The notes under the pieces: generated by a model
What the model was told of the DNA's origin: nothing
The model's database searches: none
Seen by the model: only the letters and a program-made list of their open reading frames with translations
From: Streptomyces sp. 130
GTDB lineage: Bacteria; Actinomycetota; Actinomycetes; Streptomycetales; Streptomycetaceae
DNA length: 64,000 nucleotides
NCBI RefSeq assembly: GCF_007096885.1
Contig: NZ_VJNO01000009.1
Span: 124,001-188,000 of the forward strand
Reading direction: 5' to 3'
Translations under genes and position numbers: made by a program
Shown here: one piece after another, positions 1 through 9,058 of the stretch
How the letters are laid out: every line of letters begins with the position of its first letter
Numbering within the stretch: the first letter of the stretch is position 1

Positions 1-1
1 C

Positions 2-571
2 GGCTCCGACCACGTCAACCCCGACGACCGCGACTTCAACGCCGTCGTCACCAAGGTCAAGAGCTCCGGCGCCAAGGCCGTCTACTACGGCGGTGAGTAC
101 CCCGCCGGCGCCCCCCTCAGCCAGCAGCTCAAGGCCCGCGTCCAGATCCCCCTCATGGGCGGCGACGGCATGTACAGCGCCGACTTCATCAAGCTCAACA
201 AGAAGGCCCAGGGCGACATCGCGACCTCCGTCGGCAAGCCCGTCGAGGAGCTCGACTCCGCCAAGGACTTCATCGAGGCCTACAAGACCGCCGGCTACAA
301 GGACGCCTACGAGGCCTACGGGGGCGGCACCTACGACGCCACCTGGTCCATCATCGAGGCCGTCAAGCTCGTCGTCGCCGAGAACGACGGCAAGCTCCCC
401 GACGACGCCCGCGCCAAGGTGCTCGACGCCATGAGCAAGGTCAAGTTCGACGGCGTCACCGGCCCGGTCTCCTTCGACCAGTACGGCGACACCACCAACA
501 CCATGATGACCGCCTACCAGGTCGACGGCGGCAAGTGGGTCTCCAGGCTCAGCGAGGCCTACAAGCCGTAA
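2..571 (+). CDS. Branched-chain amino acid ABC transporter substrate-binding protein, C-terminal part
   Basis: This is the last 189 residues of an extracytoplasmic solute-binding protein; the start lies before the window. The visible part has the Rossmann-like pattern of the Leu/Ile/Val-binding (Peripla_BP_6) family: a segment on alternating use of substrate-bound states (AVYYGGEYPAGAPLSQQLK), then the closing lobe with TYDATWSIIEAVKLV and a C-terminal sheet ending in VDGGKW. It is followed 100 bp later by livH on the same strand, so it is the probable ligand-capturing component of the livHMGF transporter. Being cut, its lipoprotein signal cannot be checked. The role is a family inference strengthened by the four transporter genes downstream. 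Confidence 0.9.
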   Translation, partial: GSDHVNPDDRDFNAVVTKVKSSGAKAVYYGGEYPAGAPLSQQLKARVQIPLMGGDGMYSADFIKLNKKAQGDIATSVGKPVEELDSAKDFIEAYKTAGYKDAYEAYGGGTYDATWSIIEAVKLVVAENDGKLPDDARAKVLDAMSKVKFDGVTGPVSFDQYGDTTNTMMTAYQVDGGKWVSRLSEAYKP

Positions 572-671
572 CCGCCCCGGGCACGCCCCGACCCCGACCC
601 CAGACCGCGCGGGAGCGCTACGAGCACTCCCGCGCGGTGCCATATCCGAACCACTCCACGGAGGCCCTGCG

Positions 672-1601
672 GTGCACGAACTGCCGCAACAGCTGGCCAA
701 TGGACTCATCCTCGGCGCGATGTACGGACTCATCGCGATCGGCTACACGATGGTCTACGGAATCATCCAGCTCATCAACTTCGCCCACGGCGAGATCTTC
801 ATGATCGGAGGCTTCGGAGCTCTCACCGTCTACCTCTGGATGCCGGCCGGCTCCAACCTCCTCGCCATCCTCCCCCTCATGATCATCGGCGGCGTCATAT
901 GCTCCGTCGCCGTCAGCGCCGCCGCCGAACGCTTCGCCTACCGGCCGCTGCGCAACGCCCCCCGGCTCGCCCCGCTGATCACCGCGATCGGACTCTCCCT
1001 CGCCCTCCAGCAAGCCATCTGGAAGTGGTACCCCGACGCCACCAAGGACCGCCCCTTCCCCCAGTTCAAGGGCGAAGCCTTCGGCCTCTTCGGCGCCCAC
1101 ATCCAGCGCAGCGACCTCTTCGTCCTGATCGCCGCCCCCGTCTGCATGGTCGCCCTCGGGCTCTTCGTCTCCAAGACCCGCGCCGGCCGCGGCATGCAGG
1201 CCACCTCGCAGGACCCGGACACCGCCAAGCTCATGGGCATCAACACCGACCGCATCATCGTCATGGCCTTCGCCATCGGTGCCGCGTTCGCCGCCGTCGC
1301 CGCCGTCGCCTACGGGCTCAAGAACGGCCAGGTCGGCTTCCACATGGGCTTCATCATGGGCCTCAAAGCCTTCACCGCCGCCGTCCTCGGCGGCATCGGC
1401 AACATCTACGGCGCCATGGTCGGCGGAGTCGTCCTCGGCGTCGCCGAATCCCTCGCCACCGGCTACATGAGCCACGTACCCGGCATGGACCTCTTCGGCG
1501 GCGGCGCCTGGAAGGACGTATGGGCCTTCGTCCTCCTCATCGTCGTCCTGCTGCTGCGGCCCCAGGGCCTGCTCGGCGAACGCGTCGCGGACAGGGCGTG
1601 A
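672..1601 (+). CDS. livH: Branched-chain amino acid ABC transporter permease LivH
   Basis: A 309-residue polytopic membrane protein, essentially the length of E. coli LivH (308). It starts at GTG with a GGAGG about eight bases upstream. The N-terminus (ANGLILGAMYGLIAIGYTM) is the usual first membrane segment of the family, and the C-terminal block with GGIGNIYGAMVGG is the conserved cytoplasmic coupling region that contacts the ATPases. It forms the membrane channel with LivM and imports leucine, isoleucine and valine. The stop is 5 bp before the livM ATG, so the two are almost certainly cotranscribed and translated together. Confidence 0.95.
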   Translation: MHELPQQLANGLILGAMYGLIAIGYTMVYGIIQLINFAHGEIFMIGGFGALTVYLWMPAGSNLLAILPLMIIGGVICSVAVSAAAERFAYRPLRNAPRLAPLITAIGLSLALQQAIWKWYPDATKDRPFPQFKGEAFGLFGAHIQRSDLFVLIAAPVCMVALGLFVSKTRAGRGMQATSQDPDTAKLMGINTDRIIVMAFAIGAAFAAVAAVAYGLKNGQVGFHMGFIMGLKAFTAAVLGGIGNIYGAMVGGVVLGVAESLATGYMSHVPGMDLFGGGAWKDVWAFVLLIVVLLLRPQGLLGERVADRA

Positions 1602-1606
1602 TACGG

Positions 1607-3388
1607 ATGACCACCGCACTCCTCCCCGTCCCCGCCCCCGCCGCCCGCGCCGCCACCCTGGCCGGCGCCGCCGCCGCCCTCGCCGGCACCCTGCTCCCCT
1701 GGACCTGGACCTCCGAATTCCCCGGCGACCTCACCGTCACCGGCTACCCCGGCGGTCTCCAGGTCCTCACCCTCACCGGCGCGATCCTCACCCTGCTCTT
1801 CGCCCTCACCGGCTACGGCATCCCCGGACTGCGCTGGCTCACCCCCGCAGGCACCAACAGCCCCGTCCGCCTCCTGGCCCTCGCCACCTTCGGCACCACC
1901 GGCTACGCCATGGGCGCCATCTCCTACGAGCTCGGCGGCGTCGTCAACCTCGAACCGGGAGCCTGGGTCAGCGGCATCGGCGCGCTCGTCGCCGTCATCG
2001 CCTCCCTCGCCCTTCCCTACGACGTCCCGGTTTCCGCCGACGACCCCGCGCCGAACGCCTGGCAGCGCTTCCGCCACAGCCTCACCGCGCCCTCGGCACC
2101 CCGCGCCAAAAAGGCCCTCCCCGCCTGGGCCGAGATCGTCATCATCGCGGTCTCCTTCGGGCTCGCGCTGTACGTCTTCACCTACGGGATCGACATCCCC
2201 ACCGAGGACTCCGAACAGTTCATCGGCTTCCTCATCACCGCGGGCTTCACCTTCACCGCACTCGCACGGGCCGGCCTCATCGCCCGCGTCACCGCGCTGA
2301 CCGCCAAGCACCGCAACGTCACCCTGGCGGCCGCCCTCGTCGCGGCGCTCTGCTTCCCCTTCACCCAGGACACCGCGGAATACGCCCTCATCGGCGTCAA
2401 CATCCTCATCTTCGCCACCGTCGCCCTGGGCCTCAACGTCGTCGTCGGCCTCGCCGGCCTCCTCGACCTCGGATACGTCGCCTTCCTCGGCGTCGGCGCC
2501 TACACCGCCGCCCTGGTCTCCGGCGCCCCGCTCTCCGCGATCGGCGTCAAATTCCCCTTCTGGGCCGCCGTCCTCACCGGAGCCGTCGTCTCCATGATCT
2601 TCGGCGTCCTGATCGGCGCCCCCACCCTGCGCCTCCGAGGCGACTACCTGGCCATCGTCACCCTCGGCTTCGGTGAGATCTTCCGCGTCACCGTGAACAA
2701 CCTCAACGGCAACAGCGGCCCCGACCTCACCAACGGCTCCCAGGGCATCCCCAGCATCCCCGACCTCAACCTCTTCGGGATCGACTTCGCCCTCAGCCAC
2801 GACATCGGCCCCTTCACCCTCAGCAGGCCGGCCAACTACTACCTGCTGATGCTCGTCTTCACCGCCGTCGTCGTCCTCGTCTTCCGCCGCTCCGGGGAAT
2901 CCCGCATCGGCCGCGCCTGGGTCGCCATCCGCGAGGACGAGACCGCCGCCACCGCCATGGGCATCAACGCCTTCCGGCTCAAGCTCCTCGCCTTCGCCCT
3001 CGGCGCCACGCTCGCCGGCCTCGCCGGCACCGTACAGGCACACGTCAACTACACCGTGACGCCGGAGCAGTACCAGTTCGCCGGCTCCGTACCCCCGAAC
3101 TCCGCGTTCCTCCTCGCCGCCGTCATCCTCGGCGGCATGGGAACCCTCAGCGGACCCTTCGTCGGCGCCGCACTGCTCTACCTCATCCCGGCCAAGCTCC
3201 AGTTCATGCAGGACTACCAGCTCTTCCTCTTCGGAATCGCCCTCGTCCTCCTGATGCGCTTCCGGCCCGAGGGCCTGGTCGCCGACCGCAGGAAACAGCT
3301 CGAATTCCACGAGACCGACCAGCTCGACGTGCCCACACCCCGGAAGTCCGACGAGACGGACGCCGGCATCGCCAAGGCGGGGGCGTAA
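1607..3388 (+). CDS. livM: Branched-chain amino acid ABC transporter permease LivM, with long N-terminal membrane extension
   Basis: A 593-residue membrane protein starting at ATG 1607. The LivM core begins near residue 255 (LIGVNILIFATVALGLNVVVGLAGLLDLG) and contains the typical GDYLAIVTLGFGEI and the late GGMGTLSGPFVGA motifs. The preceding ~230 residues add several extra hydrophobic segments, including AGTLLPWTWTSEFPGD near the start, so the protein is clearly longer than the ~425 residues of E. coli LivM. The same reading frame is open far upstream over livH, but that part is only a shadow. It sits between livH and livG, 4 bp from the latter. The role of the extension is not evident from sequence. 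Confidence 0.93.
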   Translation: MTTALLPVPAPAARAATLAGAAAALAGTLLPWTWTSEFPGDLTVTGYPGGLQVLTLTGAILTLLFALTGYGIPGLRWLTPAGTNSPVRLLALATFGTTGYAMGAISYELGGVVNLEPGAWVSGIGALVAVIASLALPYDVPVSADDPAPNAWQRFRHSLTAPSAPRAKKALPAWAEIVIIAVSFGLALYVFTYGIDIPTEDSEQFIGFLITAGFTFTALARAGLIARVTALTAKHRNVTLAAALVAALCFPFTQDTAEYALIGVNILIFATVALGLNVVVGLAGLLDLGYVAFLGVGAYTAALVSGAPLSAIGVKFPFWAAVLTGAVVSMIFGVLIGAPTLRLRGDYLAIVTLGFGEIFRVTVNNLNGNSGPDLTNGSQGIPSIPDLNLFGIDFALSHDIGPFTLSRPANYYLLMLVFTAVVVLVFRRSGESRIGRAWVAIREDETAATAMGINAFRLKLLAFALGATLAGLAGTVQAHVNYTVTPEQYQFAGSVPPNSAFLLAAVILGGMGTLSGPFVGAALLYLIPAKLQFMQDYQLFLFGIALVLLMRFRPEGLVADRRKQLEFHETDQLDVPTPRKSDETDAGIAKAGA

Positions 3389-3392
3389 CACC

Positions 3393-4270
<878 letters not shown>

Positions 4271-4274
<4 letters not shown>

Positions 4275-4987
4275 CCGCACTGCTGGAGGTCGAGGACCTC
4301 CGCGTCGCCTACGGCAAGATCGAAGCCGTCAAGGGCATCTCGTTCACCGTCGAGGCCGGCCAGGTGGTCACCCTCATCGGCACCAACGGCGCCGGCAAGA
4401 CCACCACCCTGCGCACCCTTTCCGGGCTGCTCAAACCCCTCGCCGGGCGCATCCTCTTCGAGGGCAGACCGCTCACCAACATCCCCGCGCACAAGATCGT
4501 CTCCCTGGGCCTCGCCCACTCCCCCGAGGGCCGCCACATCTTCCCCCGGCTGACGATCACGGAGAACCTGCTCCTCGGCGCCTACCTCCGCAACGACAAG
4601 GCGGGCATCGAGAAGGACGTCCAGCGCGCCTACGACCTCTTCCCCATCCTCGGGGAACGCCGGAAGCAGGCCGCCGGAACGCTCTCCGGCGGCGAGCAGC
4701 AGATGCTCGCCATGGGCAGGGCGCTGATGTCCCAGCCCAAGCTGCTCATGCTCGACGAGCCCTCCATGGGCCTCTCGCCGATCATGATGCAGAAGATCAT
4801 GGAGACCATCGTCGAACTCCGCGCCTCCGGCACGACGATCCTCCTGGTCGAGCAGAACGCCCAGGCCGCGCTGTCGCTGGCCGACCGGGGCCACGTCATG
4901 GAGATCGGCAAGATCGTCCTCTCCGGCACCGGGGCGGACCTCCTCCACGACGAGTCCGTCCGCAAGGCGTACCTGGGCGAGGACTGA
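4271..4987 (+). CDS. livF: Branched-chain amino acid ABC transporter ATP-binding protein LivF
   Basis: A 238-residue ABC ATPase, the usual length for LivF. Walker A GTNGAGKTT lies at residues 37-45, the signature LSGGEQQMLAMGRAL near 138-152 and Walker B LLMLDEPSMGL follows. It pairs with LivG to power uptake of branched-chain amino acids. It is the last gene of the liv operon: a 17-bp perfect hairpin begins 13 bp after its stop, and the next gene is on the opposite strand. Confidence 0.95.
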
Positions 4988-5000
4988 GCGCTTACGGATA

Positions 5001-5040
5001 CGAGGAAGGCCCGCGCCACTGCCGGCGCGGGCCTTCCTCG
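5001..5040. terminator. Bidirectional terminator between livF and pdtaR
   Basis: A perfect 17-bp inverted repeat, CGAGGAAGGCCCGCGCC at 5001-5017 and its complement at 5024-5040, with a 6-nt loop (ACTGCC). It sits between the converging livF and pdtaR genes and can act in both directions. There is no strong T tract, as is common for Streptomyces terminators. Confidence 0.85.
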
Positions 5041-5055
5041 TTGTCGCTACGGGGC

Positions 5056-5706
5056 CTACTCGGCAGCCTTCTTCTTCTCCTCGGCGTCCGCGATCAGGGC
5101 CTCGGCGAGCTGCTGCATCGACAGCCGGCGGTCCATGGAGGTCTTCTGAATCCACCGGAACGCCTCCGGCTCGGACAGCCCGTAGTCCGTCTGCAGGATG
5201 CTCTTCGCCCGGTCCACCAGCTTCCGCGTCTCCAGCCGCTGGGCGAGGTCGGCGACCTCGTTCTCCAGCGCCTTCAGCTCGGAGAAACGGGATACGGCCA
5301 TCTCGATCGCCGGGACGACGTCGCTCTTGCTGAACGGCTTCACGAGGTACGCCATCGCCCCGGCGTCCCGGGCCCGCTCCACGAGGTCGCGCTGCGAGAA
5401 GGCGGTGAGCATGAGGACCGGCGCGATGGACTCCTCGGCGATCTTCTCGGCGGCGGAGATCCCGTCGAGGACCGGCATCTTCACGTCCAGGATGACCAGG
5501 TCCGGCTTGTGCTCCCGCGCCAGCTCGACGGCCTGCTGCCCGTCCCCGGCCTCGCCGACGACGGAGTAGCCCTCTTCTTCGAGCATCTCTTTGAGGTCGA
5601 GGCGGATGAGTGCCTCGTCCTCGGCGATGACGACGCGGGTCGTCAGCGGCGGAACGTGCGACTTGTCGTCATCGGCGACGGGCTGGGGCGACTCGGGGGT
5701 GGTCAC
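5056..5706 (-). CDS. pdtaR: Response regulator with ANTAR RNA-binding domain (PdtaR-like)
   Basis: A 216-residue two-domain protein. The N-terminal receiver domain has the phosphoacceptor in LVILDVKMPVLDG (Asp74) with the acidic pocket in VVIAEDEALIR and the conserved Lys in YLVKPFSKSD. The C-terminal ~65 residues match the ANTAR domain (RKLVDRAKSILQ, then LSEPEAFRWIQKTSMD), which binds paired-hairpin RNAs and acts as an antiterminator when the receiver is phosphorylated. The start is GTG 5706 with AAGGAG upstream. By family it should pair with a PdtaS-type histidine kinase, which is not in this window. It is convergent with the liv operon, and nothing here links it to liv control. Confidence 0.92.
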   Translation of the reverse strand: MTTPESPQPVADDDKSHVPPLTTRVVIAEDEALIRLDLKEMLEEEGYSVVGEAGDGQQAVELAREHKPDLVILDVKMPVLDGISAAEKIAEESIAPVLMLTAFSQRDLVERARDAGAMAYLVKPFSKSDVVPAIEMAVSRFSELKALENEVADLAQRLETRKLVDRAKSILQTDYGLSEPEAFRWIQKTSMDRRLSMQQLAEALIADAEEKKKAAE

Positions 5707-5789
5707 GGGGCTCCTTGGTCCAGGGCAGGGACTGCTGCCCTGAGCCTACCCAGCTACGGTATGGTGGTCGCGCAGTGGGTCGAAGGGCA

Positions 5790-5894
5790 CCTTCGATTCT
5801 GCCAGCCCCGGTAGCCCAATTGGCAGCAGGCGATGGATTCAAAACCCATACAGTGTCGGTTCGAGTCCGACCCGGGGCACTTTTCCTTCGATTC
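5790..5894. repeat. 10-bp direct repeat flanking the tRNA
   Basis: CCTTCGATTC occurs at 5790-5799, just before the tRNA, and again at 5885-5894, just after it. The left copy is also the right arm of a small hairpin (CGAAGG GCA CCTTCG, 5781-5795). Such flanking could be the trace of an insertion or duplication, or chance. Confidence 0.5.
5805..5879 (+). tRNA. tRNA with CAA anticodon (nominally Leu) but class I architecture
   Basis: The 75-nt gene folds as a full cloverleaf: acceptor GCCCCGG (5805-5811) pairs with CCGGGGC (5872-5878), discriminator A at 5879; D stem GCC/GGC with GG in the loop; anticodon stem ATGGA/CCCAT with an A-C mismatch at 31-39; loop TTCAAAA giving anticodon CAA (5840-5842); a 5-nt variable loop (5850-5854); T stem GTCGG/CCGAC with loop TTCGAGT. 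CCA is not encoded. The anticodon reads UUG (Leu), yet bacterial tRNA-Leu is class II with a long variable arm, so the charging amino acid is open. A weak TANNNT box (TACGGT, 5755-5760) lies upstream. Confidence 0.85.
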
Positions 5895-5988
5895 AAAGGC
5901 CGCAGGGAAACGGCACTGATCCACACCATCGTGTGGTTGCACCATTGTTTCCCCTCCGAAGCACCACACCCCGCCCAGGCTCGGCAGT

Positions 5989-6771
5989 GTGTACGACCTG
6001 GAAACACGTAAGCACGCGCTTGCCCTCCTCGATCAGGGCCTCAGCCAGAACTCCGTGAGCAAGCAGACCGGCATCTCGCGGGCTGCGATTCGCTCCTGGC
6101 TCACGCGCGTCGAGCCACTGCCGCGCAGCCTGGGGCACACCGAATGCTCCCGCTGCGCACCCGTACCGTACCCGCCCAGTGACCCTGCCAACTACTCATA
6201 CCTGCTGGGCCTGTACCTAGGCGACGGCTGTATCAGCGCGCACTCCCGAGGCCTCGGCTACTACTTGCGTATTGTCTGCGCCGATGCATGGCCGGGTCTC
6301 ATTGAAGAATGCCGCAACGCTATCGCCGCCATCCATCCGTCCAGCGCCGCCTATCTCGTCCAGAAGCAAGGGTGTGTCGCAGTGACCAGTTACAGCAGGC
6401 ACTGGCCCTGCTGGTTTCCTCAGCACGGCCCTGGCAAGAAGCACCACCGCGAAATCGCCCTTGCCGCCTGGCAGCAGGACATCGTGGACGCACACCCTTG
6501 GGAGTTCGTCCGAGGGCTGATCCATTCCGACGGATGCCGCATCACCAATTGGGCCACCCGGGTCGTCGCAGGCGAACGCAAGCGGTACGAATACCCCCGG
6601 TACTTCTTCAGCAACAAGTCGGACGACATCCGCAAGCTCTTCAGCGACACACTCACCGCCGTAGGCGTCGAGTGGACCACGCTCGCCCGGGGCAGCGACC
6701 CGTTCAACATCTCCGTCGCCCGACGGGCGTCCGTAGCCCTCATGGACGCTCACGTCGGGCCGAAACACTGA
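5989..6771 (+). CDS. Stand-alone HTH plus two-motif LAGLIDADG protein beside a tRNA
   Basis: A 260-residue protein starting at GTG 5989. Residues ~10-40 form a helix-turn-helix (LSQNSVSKQTGISRAAIRSW). A CSRC knuckle follows at 53-56. Two LAGLIDADG-type helices are visible: LLGLYLGDG at 72-80 and FVRGLIHSDG at 173-182, each ending in the acidic residue that binds metal, about 100 residues apart as in monomeric homing endonucleases. It is not inside an intron or intein. Codon use is less GC3-biased than in neighbours (ATT, GAA, CGT, TTG, TAT occur), which suggests transfer. It lies 110 bp after the tRNA and converges on pyk with a 6-bp gap. It may be a nuclease targeting the tRNA locus or a domesticated DNA-binding protein; the function is unproven. 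Confidence 0.75.
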   Translation: MYDLETRKHALALLDQGLSQNSVSKQTGISRAAIRSWLTRVEPLPRSLGHTECSRCAPVPYPPSDPANYSYLLGLYLGDGCISAHSRGLGYYLRIVCADAWPGLIEECRNAIAAIHPSSAAYLVQKQGCVAVTSYSRHWPCWFPQHGPGKKHHREIALAAWQQDIVDAHPWEFVRGLIHSDGCRITNWATRVVAGERKRYEYPRYFFSNKSDDIRKLFSDTLTAVGVEWTTLARGSDPFNISVARRASVALMDAHVGPKH

Positions 6772-6777
6772 GCCGCC

Positions 6778-8211
6778 CTACTTCGGGCTGTCGTCCTCGC
6801 CGATGTGGTGCACCCGGACCAGATTCGTGGAGCCCGCGACACCCGGCGGGGAGCCGGCCGTGATGACCACGACGTCGCCCTTCTGGCAGCGGCCGATCTT
6901 CAGCAGCTCCTCGTCCACCTGGGCCACCATCGCGTCCGTGGAGTCCACGTGCGGGCCCAGGAACGTTTCGACGCCCCAGGTCAGGTTCAGCTGCGAGCGC
7001 GTGGCCGGGTCCGGGGTGAAGGCCAGCAGGGGGATGGGGCTGCGGTAGCGCGACAGGCGCTTCACCGTGTCGCCGCTCTGGGTGAAGGCGACCAGGAACT
7101 TCGCGCCGAGGAAGTCGCCCATCTCCGCCGCCGCGCGGGCCACCGCGCCGCCCTGGGTGCGGGGCTTGTTGCGCTCCGTCAGCGGCGGGAGCCCCTTCGC
7201 GAGGATGTCCTCCTCGGCCGCCTCCACGATGCGGGACATCGTGCGGACCGTCTCGATCGCGTGCTTGCCGACGCTCGTCTCACCGGACAGCATCACCGCG
7301 TCCGTGCCGTCGATGACCGCGTTCGCGACGTCGGACGCCTCGGCGCGGGTGGGCCGGGAGTTGTCGATCATCGAGTCGAGCATCTGCGTCGCGACGATGA
7401 CCGGCTTCGCGTTGCGCTTGGCGAGCTTGATCGCGCGCTTCTGGACGATCGGGACCTGCTCCAGCGGCATCTCGACGCCCAGGTCGCCGCGGGCGACCAT
7501 GATGCCGTCGAAGGCGGCGACGATGTCCTCGATGTTCTCGACGGCCTGCGGCTTCTCGACCTTGGCGATGACGGGGAGGCGGCGGCCCTCCTCGTCCATG
7601 ACGCGGTGGACGTCCTCGATGTCCCGGCCGCTGCGGACGAAGGAGAGGGCGATGATGTCGGCGCCCGTGCGGATGGCCCAGCGCAGGTCCTCGATGTCCT
7701 TCTCGGACAGCGCGGGGACGGATACGGCGACGCCGGGGAGGTTGAGGCCCTTGTGGTCGGAGACCATGCCGCCCTCGATCACGGTGGTCCGGACGCGGGG
7801 GCCGTCGACCTCGGTGACCTCCAGGGTGACGCGGCCGTCGTCGATCAGGATGCGCTCACCTGGGGTGACGTCGGCGGCGAGGCCGCCGTAGGTCGTACCG
7901 CAGCCGTTGCGGTCGCCCTCCATCGGCTCGACGGTGATGGTGAAGTCGTCGCCGCGTTCAAGGAGTACGGGGCCTTCACGGAAGCGTCCGAGGCGGATCT
8001 TCGGGCCTTGAAGGTCGGCGAGGATGCCGACGCTGCGGTGTGCCTCGTCGGACGCTTTGCGTACGCGGTGATACCGCTCCTCGTGTTCGGCGTAGCTGCC
8101 GTGGCTGAGGTTGAGGCGGGCGATGTCCATTCCCGCTTCGACGAGGGCCTTGATCTGGTCGTACGAGTCGGTCGCGGGTCCCAGGGTGCAAACGATTTTG
8201 GCTCGGCGCAT
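6778..8211 (-). CDS. pyk: Pyruvate kinase
   Basis: A 477-residue pyruvate kinase converting phosphoenolpyruvate and ADP to pyruvate and ATP in the last step of glycolysis. The N-terminus RRAKIVCTLGPATDS and NLSHGS carry the nucleotide- and K+-site residues, and the active-site signature IAKVEKPQAVENI plus MVARGDLGVEMP give the catalytic Lys and the Mg-binding acidic residues. The C-terminal allosteric domain is complete. The length is normal. No clear Shine-Dalgarno precedes the ATG at 8211, so the message may have a very short leader. Two palindromes lie upstream. Confidence 0.97.
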   Translation of the reverse strand: MRRAKIVCTLGPATDSYDQIKALVEAGMDIARLNLSHGSYAEHEERYHRVRKASDEAHRSVGILADLQGPKIRLGRFREGPVLLERGDDFTITVEPMEGDRNGCGTTYGGLAADVTPGERILIDDGRVTLEVTEVDGPRVRTTVIEGGMVSDHKGLNLPGVAVSVPALSEKDIEDLRWAIRTGADIIALSFVRSGRDIEDVHRVMDEEGRRLPVIAKVEKPQAVENIEDIVAAFDGIMVARGDLGVEMPLEQVPIVQKRAIKLAKRNAKPVIVATQMLDSMIDNSRPTRAEASDVANAVIDGTDAVMLSGETSVGKHAIETVRTMSRIVEAAEEDILAKGLPPLTERNKPRTQGGAVARAAAEMGDFLGAKFLVAFTQSGDTVKRLSRYRSPIPLLAFTPDPATRSQLNLTWGVETFLGPHVDSTDAMVAQVDEELLKIGRCQKGDVVVITAGSPPGVAGSTNLVRVHHIGEDDSPK

Positions 8212-8227
8212 GGTTCGAGCCTAGACC

Positions 8228-8245
8228 TTACCTATGGGTAGGTAA
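8228..8245. promoter_or_regulatory. Palindrome in the pyk promoter region
   Basis: A perfect inverted repeat TTACCTA-TGGG-TAGGTAA 17 bp upstream of the pyk start. The AT-rich arms stand out in the GC-rich background. On the pyk strand it overlaps a TANNNT-type sequence (TAAGGT), so a protein bound here could block transcription. The regulator is unknown. Confidence 0.55.
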
Positions 8246-8264
8246 TTGGCTGTGAATGACTGCT

Positions 8265-8291
8265 CAACAACCTTCGCATGAAGGGTTGTTG
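8265..8291. promoter_or_regulatory. Second inverted repeat upstream of pyk
   Basis: CAACAACC (8265-8272) and GGTTGTTG (8284-8291) form perfect 8-bp arms, extended by TTC/GAA around a GCAT centre. It lies ~55-80 bp upstream of pyk, in the gap to the SIMPL gene that is also read leftward, so it may instead be a weak terminator or an operator. Confidence 0.45.
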
Positions 8292-8356
8292 ACAAGTGTT
8301 GAATTGTGCGGCGGCGTGCTCGGATGAGCACGCGCCACCGTCCGCGCAGGGGGAAT

Positions 8357-9058
8357 TCAGAGTTTCGGCGGGGTCATCGTGAAGCGGGCGTTCACCTGCG
8401 CGTACACGGTCTGCCGCTGGGGTTCGAGGTCGATGGGGGGCGGCGGCGGGGCGCCCGCTCCGGCGGGGGCGGGCAGCGCGCCTCCGTAGCCGCCGGTCCT
8501 GGCATACGCGACGGGGGCGGCGTTCTCCGCGCCTATGTCGGCGAGTTCGACCAGGGCGGCGAGCTCCGCGCCGAGTGCTCCGGCGTATTCGCGGGCGCGC
8601 TGGACGGCTTCGCGGACGGCCTGGCGGCGGGCCTCGCCGTGGGCGGGCGAGGTGGGGCGCAGGGCCCACCAGGGCCCGCTGACCTGGGTCATGTCGAGGT
8701 CGCCGACGTGGGTGACGAATTCGCCGAGTGCGGTGAAGTCGCTCAGGACGGCGGTGATGTAGACGCGGCCGTGGTAGGCGCGGATCTTCTCGTCCCGGCC
8801 CCGTTGGACGAGTTCGGGGTGGATGGAGAGGGCGCCGGTCTCGATCTTCTCGACGGCGTCGCCGTAGCCGCGGGCGAGTTCGAGGACGGTGGCGTTGCGG
8901 CGGGTGAGGTCTTCGAGGGCGGCGCGGCGGTCCTTGCCGCGGGCGGTGACGGTGATGGAGAGGCGGGCGATCTCGGGGTCGACCTCCAGGCGGGCTTCGC
9001 CGCGGACGGCGAGGCGGGGCTGGTCAGGGGTGCCGTAGGGCTGGGCGGTGTCGGTCAT
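8357..9058 (-). CDS. SIMPL-domain (DUF541) protein
   Basis: A 233-residue protein starting at ATG 9058. It begins with LAVRGEARLEVDPEIARLSITV and continues with the DUF541/SIMPL pattern (RNATVLELARGYG, a hydrophobic VYITAVLSDF strand, and paired ARRQAVREAVQRAREYA helices). No signal peptide is visible, unlike many family members such as periplasmic YggE. The C-terminus is proline- and glycine-rich before the last strand VYAQVNARFTM. The function of the family is not settled (linked to oxidative-stress protection in E. coli). A much longer open frame upstream on this strand is a shadow of the nucleotidase gene. Confidence 0.85.
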   Translation of the reverse strand: MTDTAQPYGTPDQPRLAVRGEARLEVDPEIARLSITVTARGKDRRAALEDLTRRNATVLELARGYGDAVEKIETGALSIHPELVQRGRDEKIRAYHGRVYITAVLSDFTALGEFVTHVGDLDMTQVSGPWWALRPTSPAHGEARRQAVREAVQRAREYAGALGAELAALVELADIGAENAAPVAYARTGGYGGALPAPAGAGAPPPPPIDLEPQRQTVYAQVNARFTMTPPKL

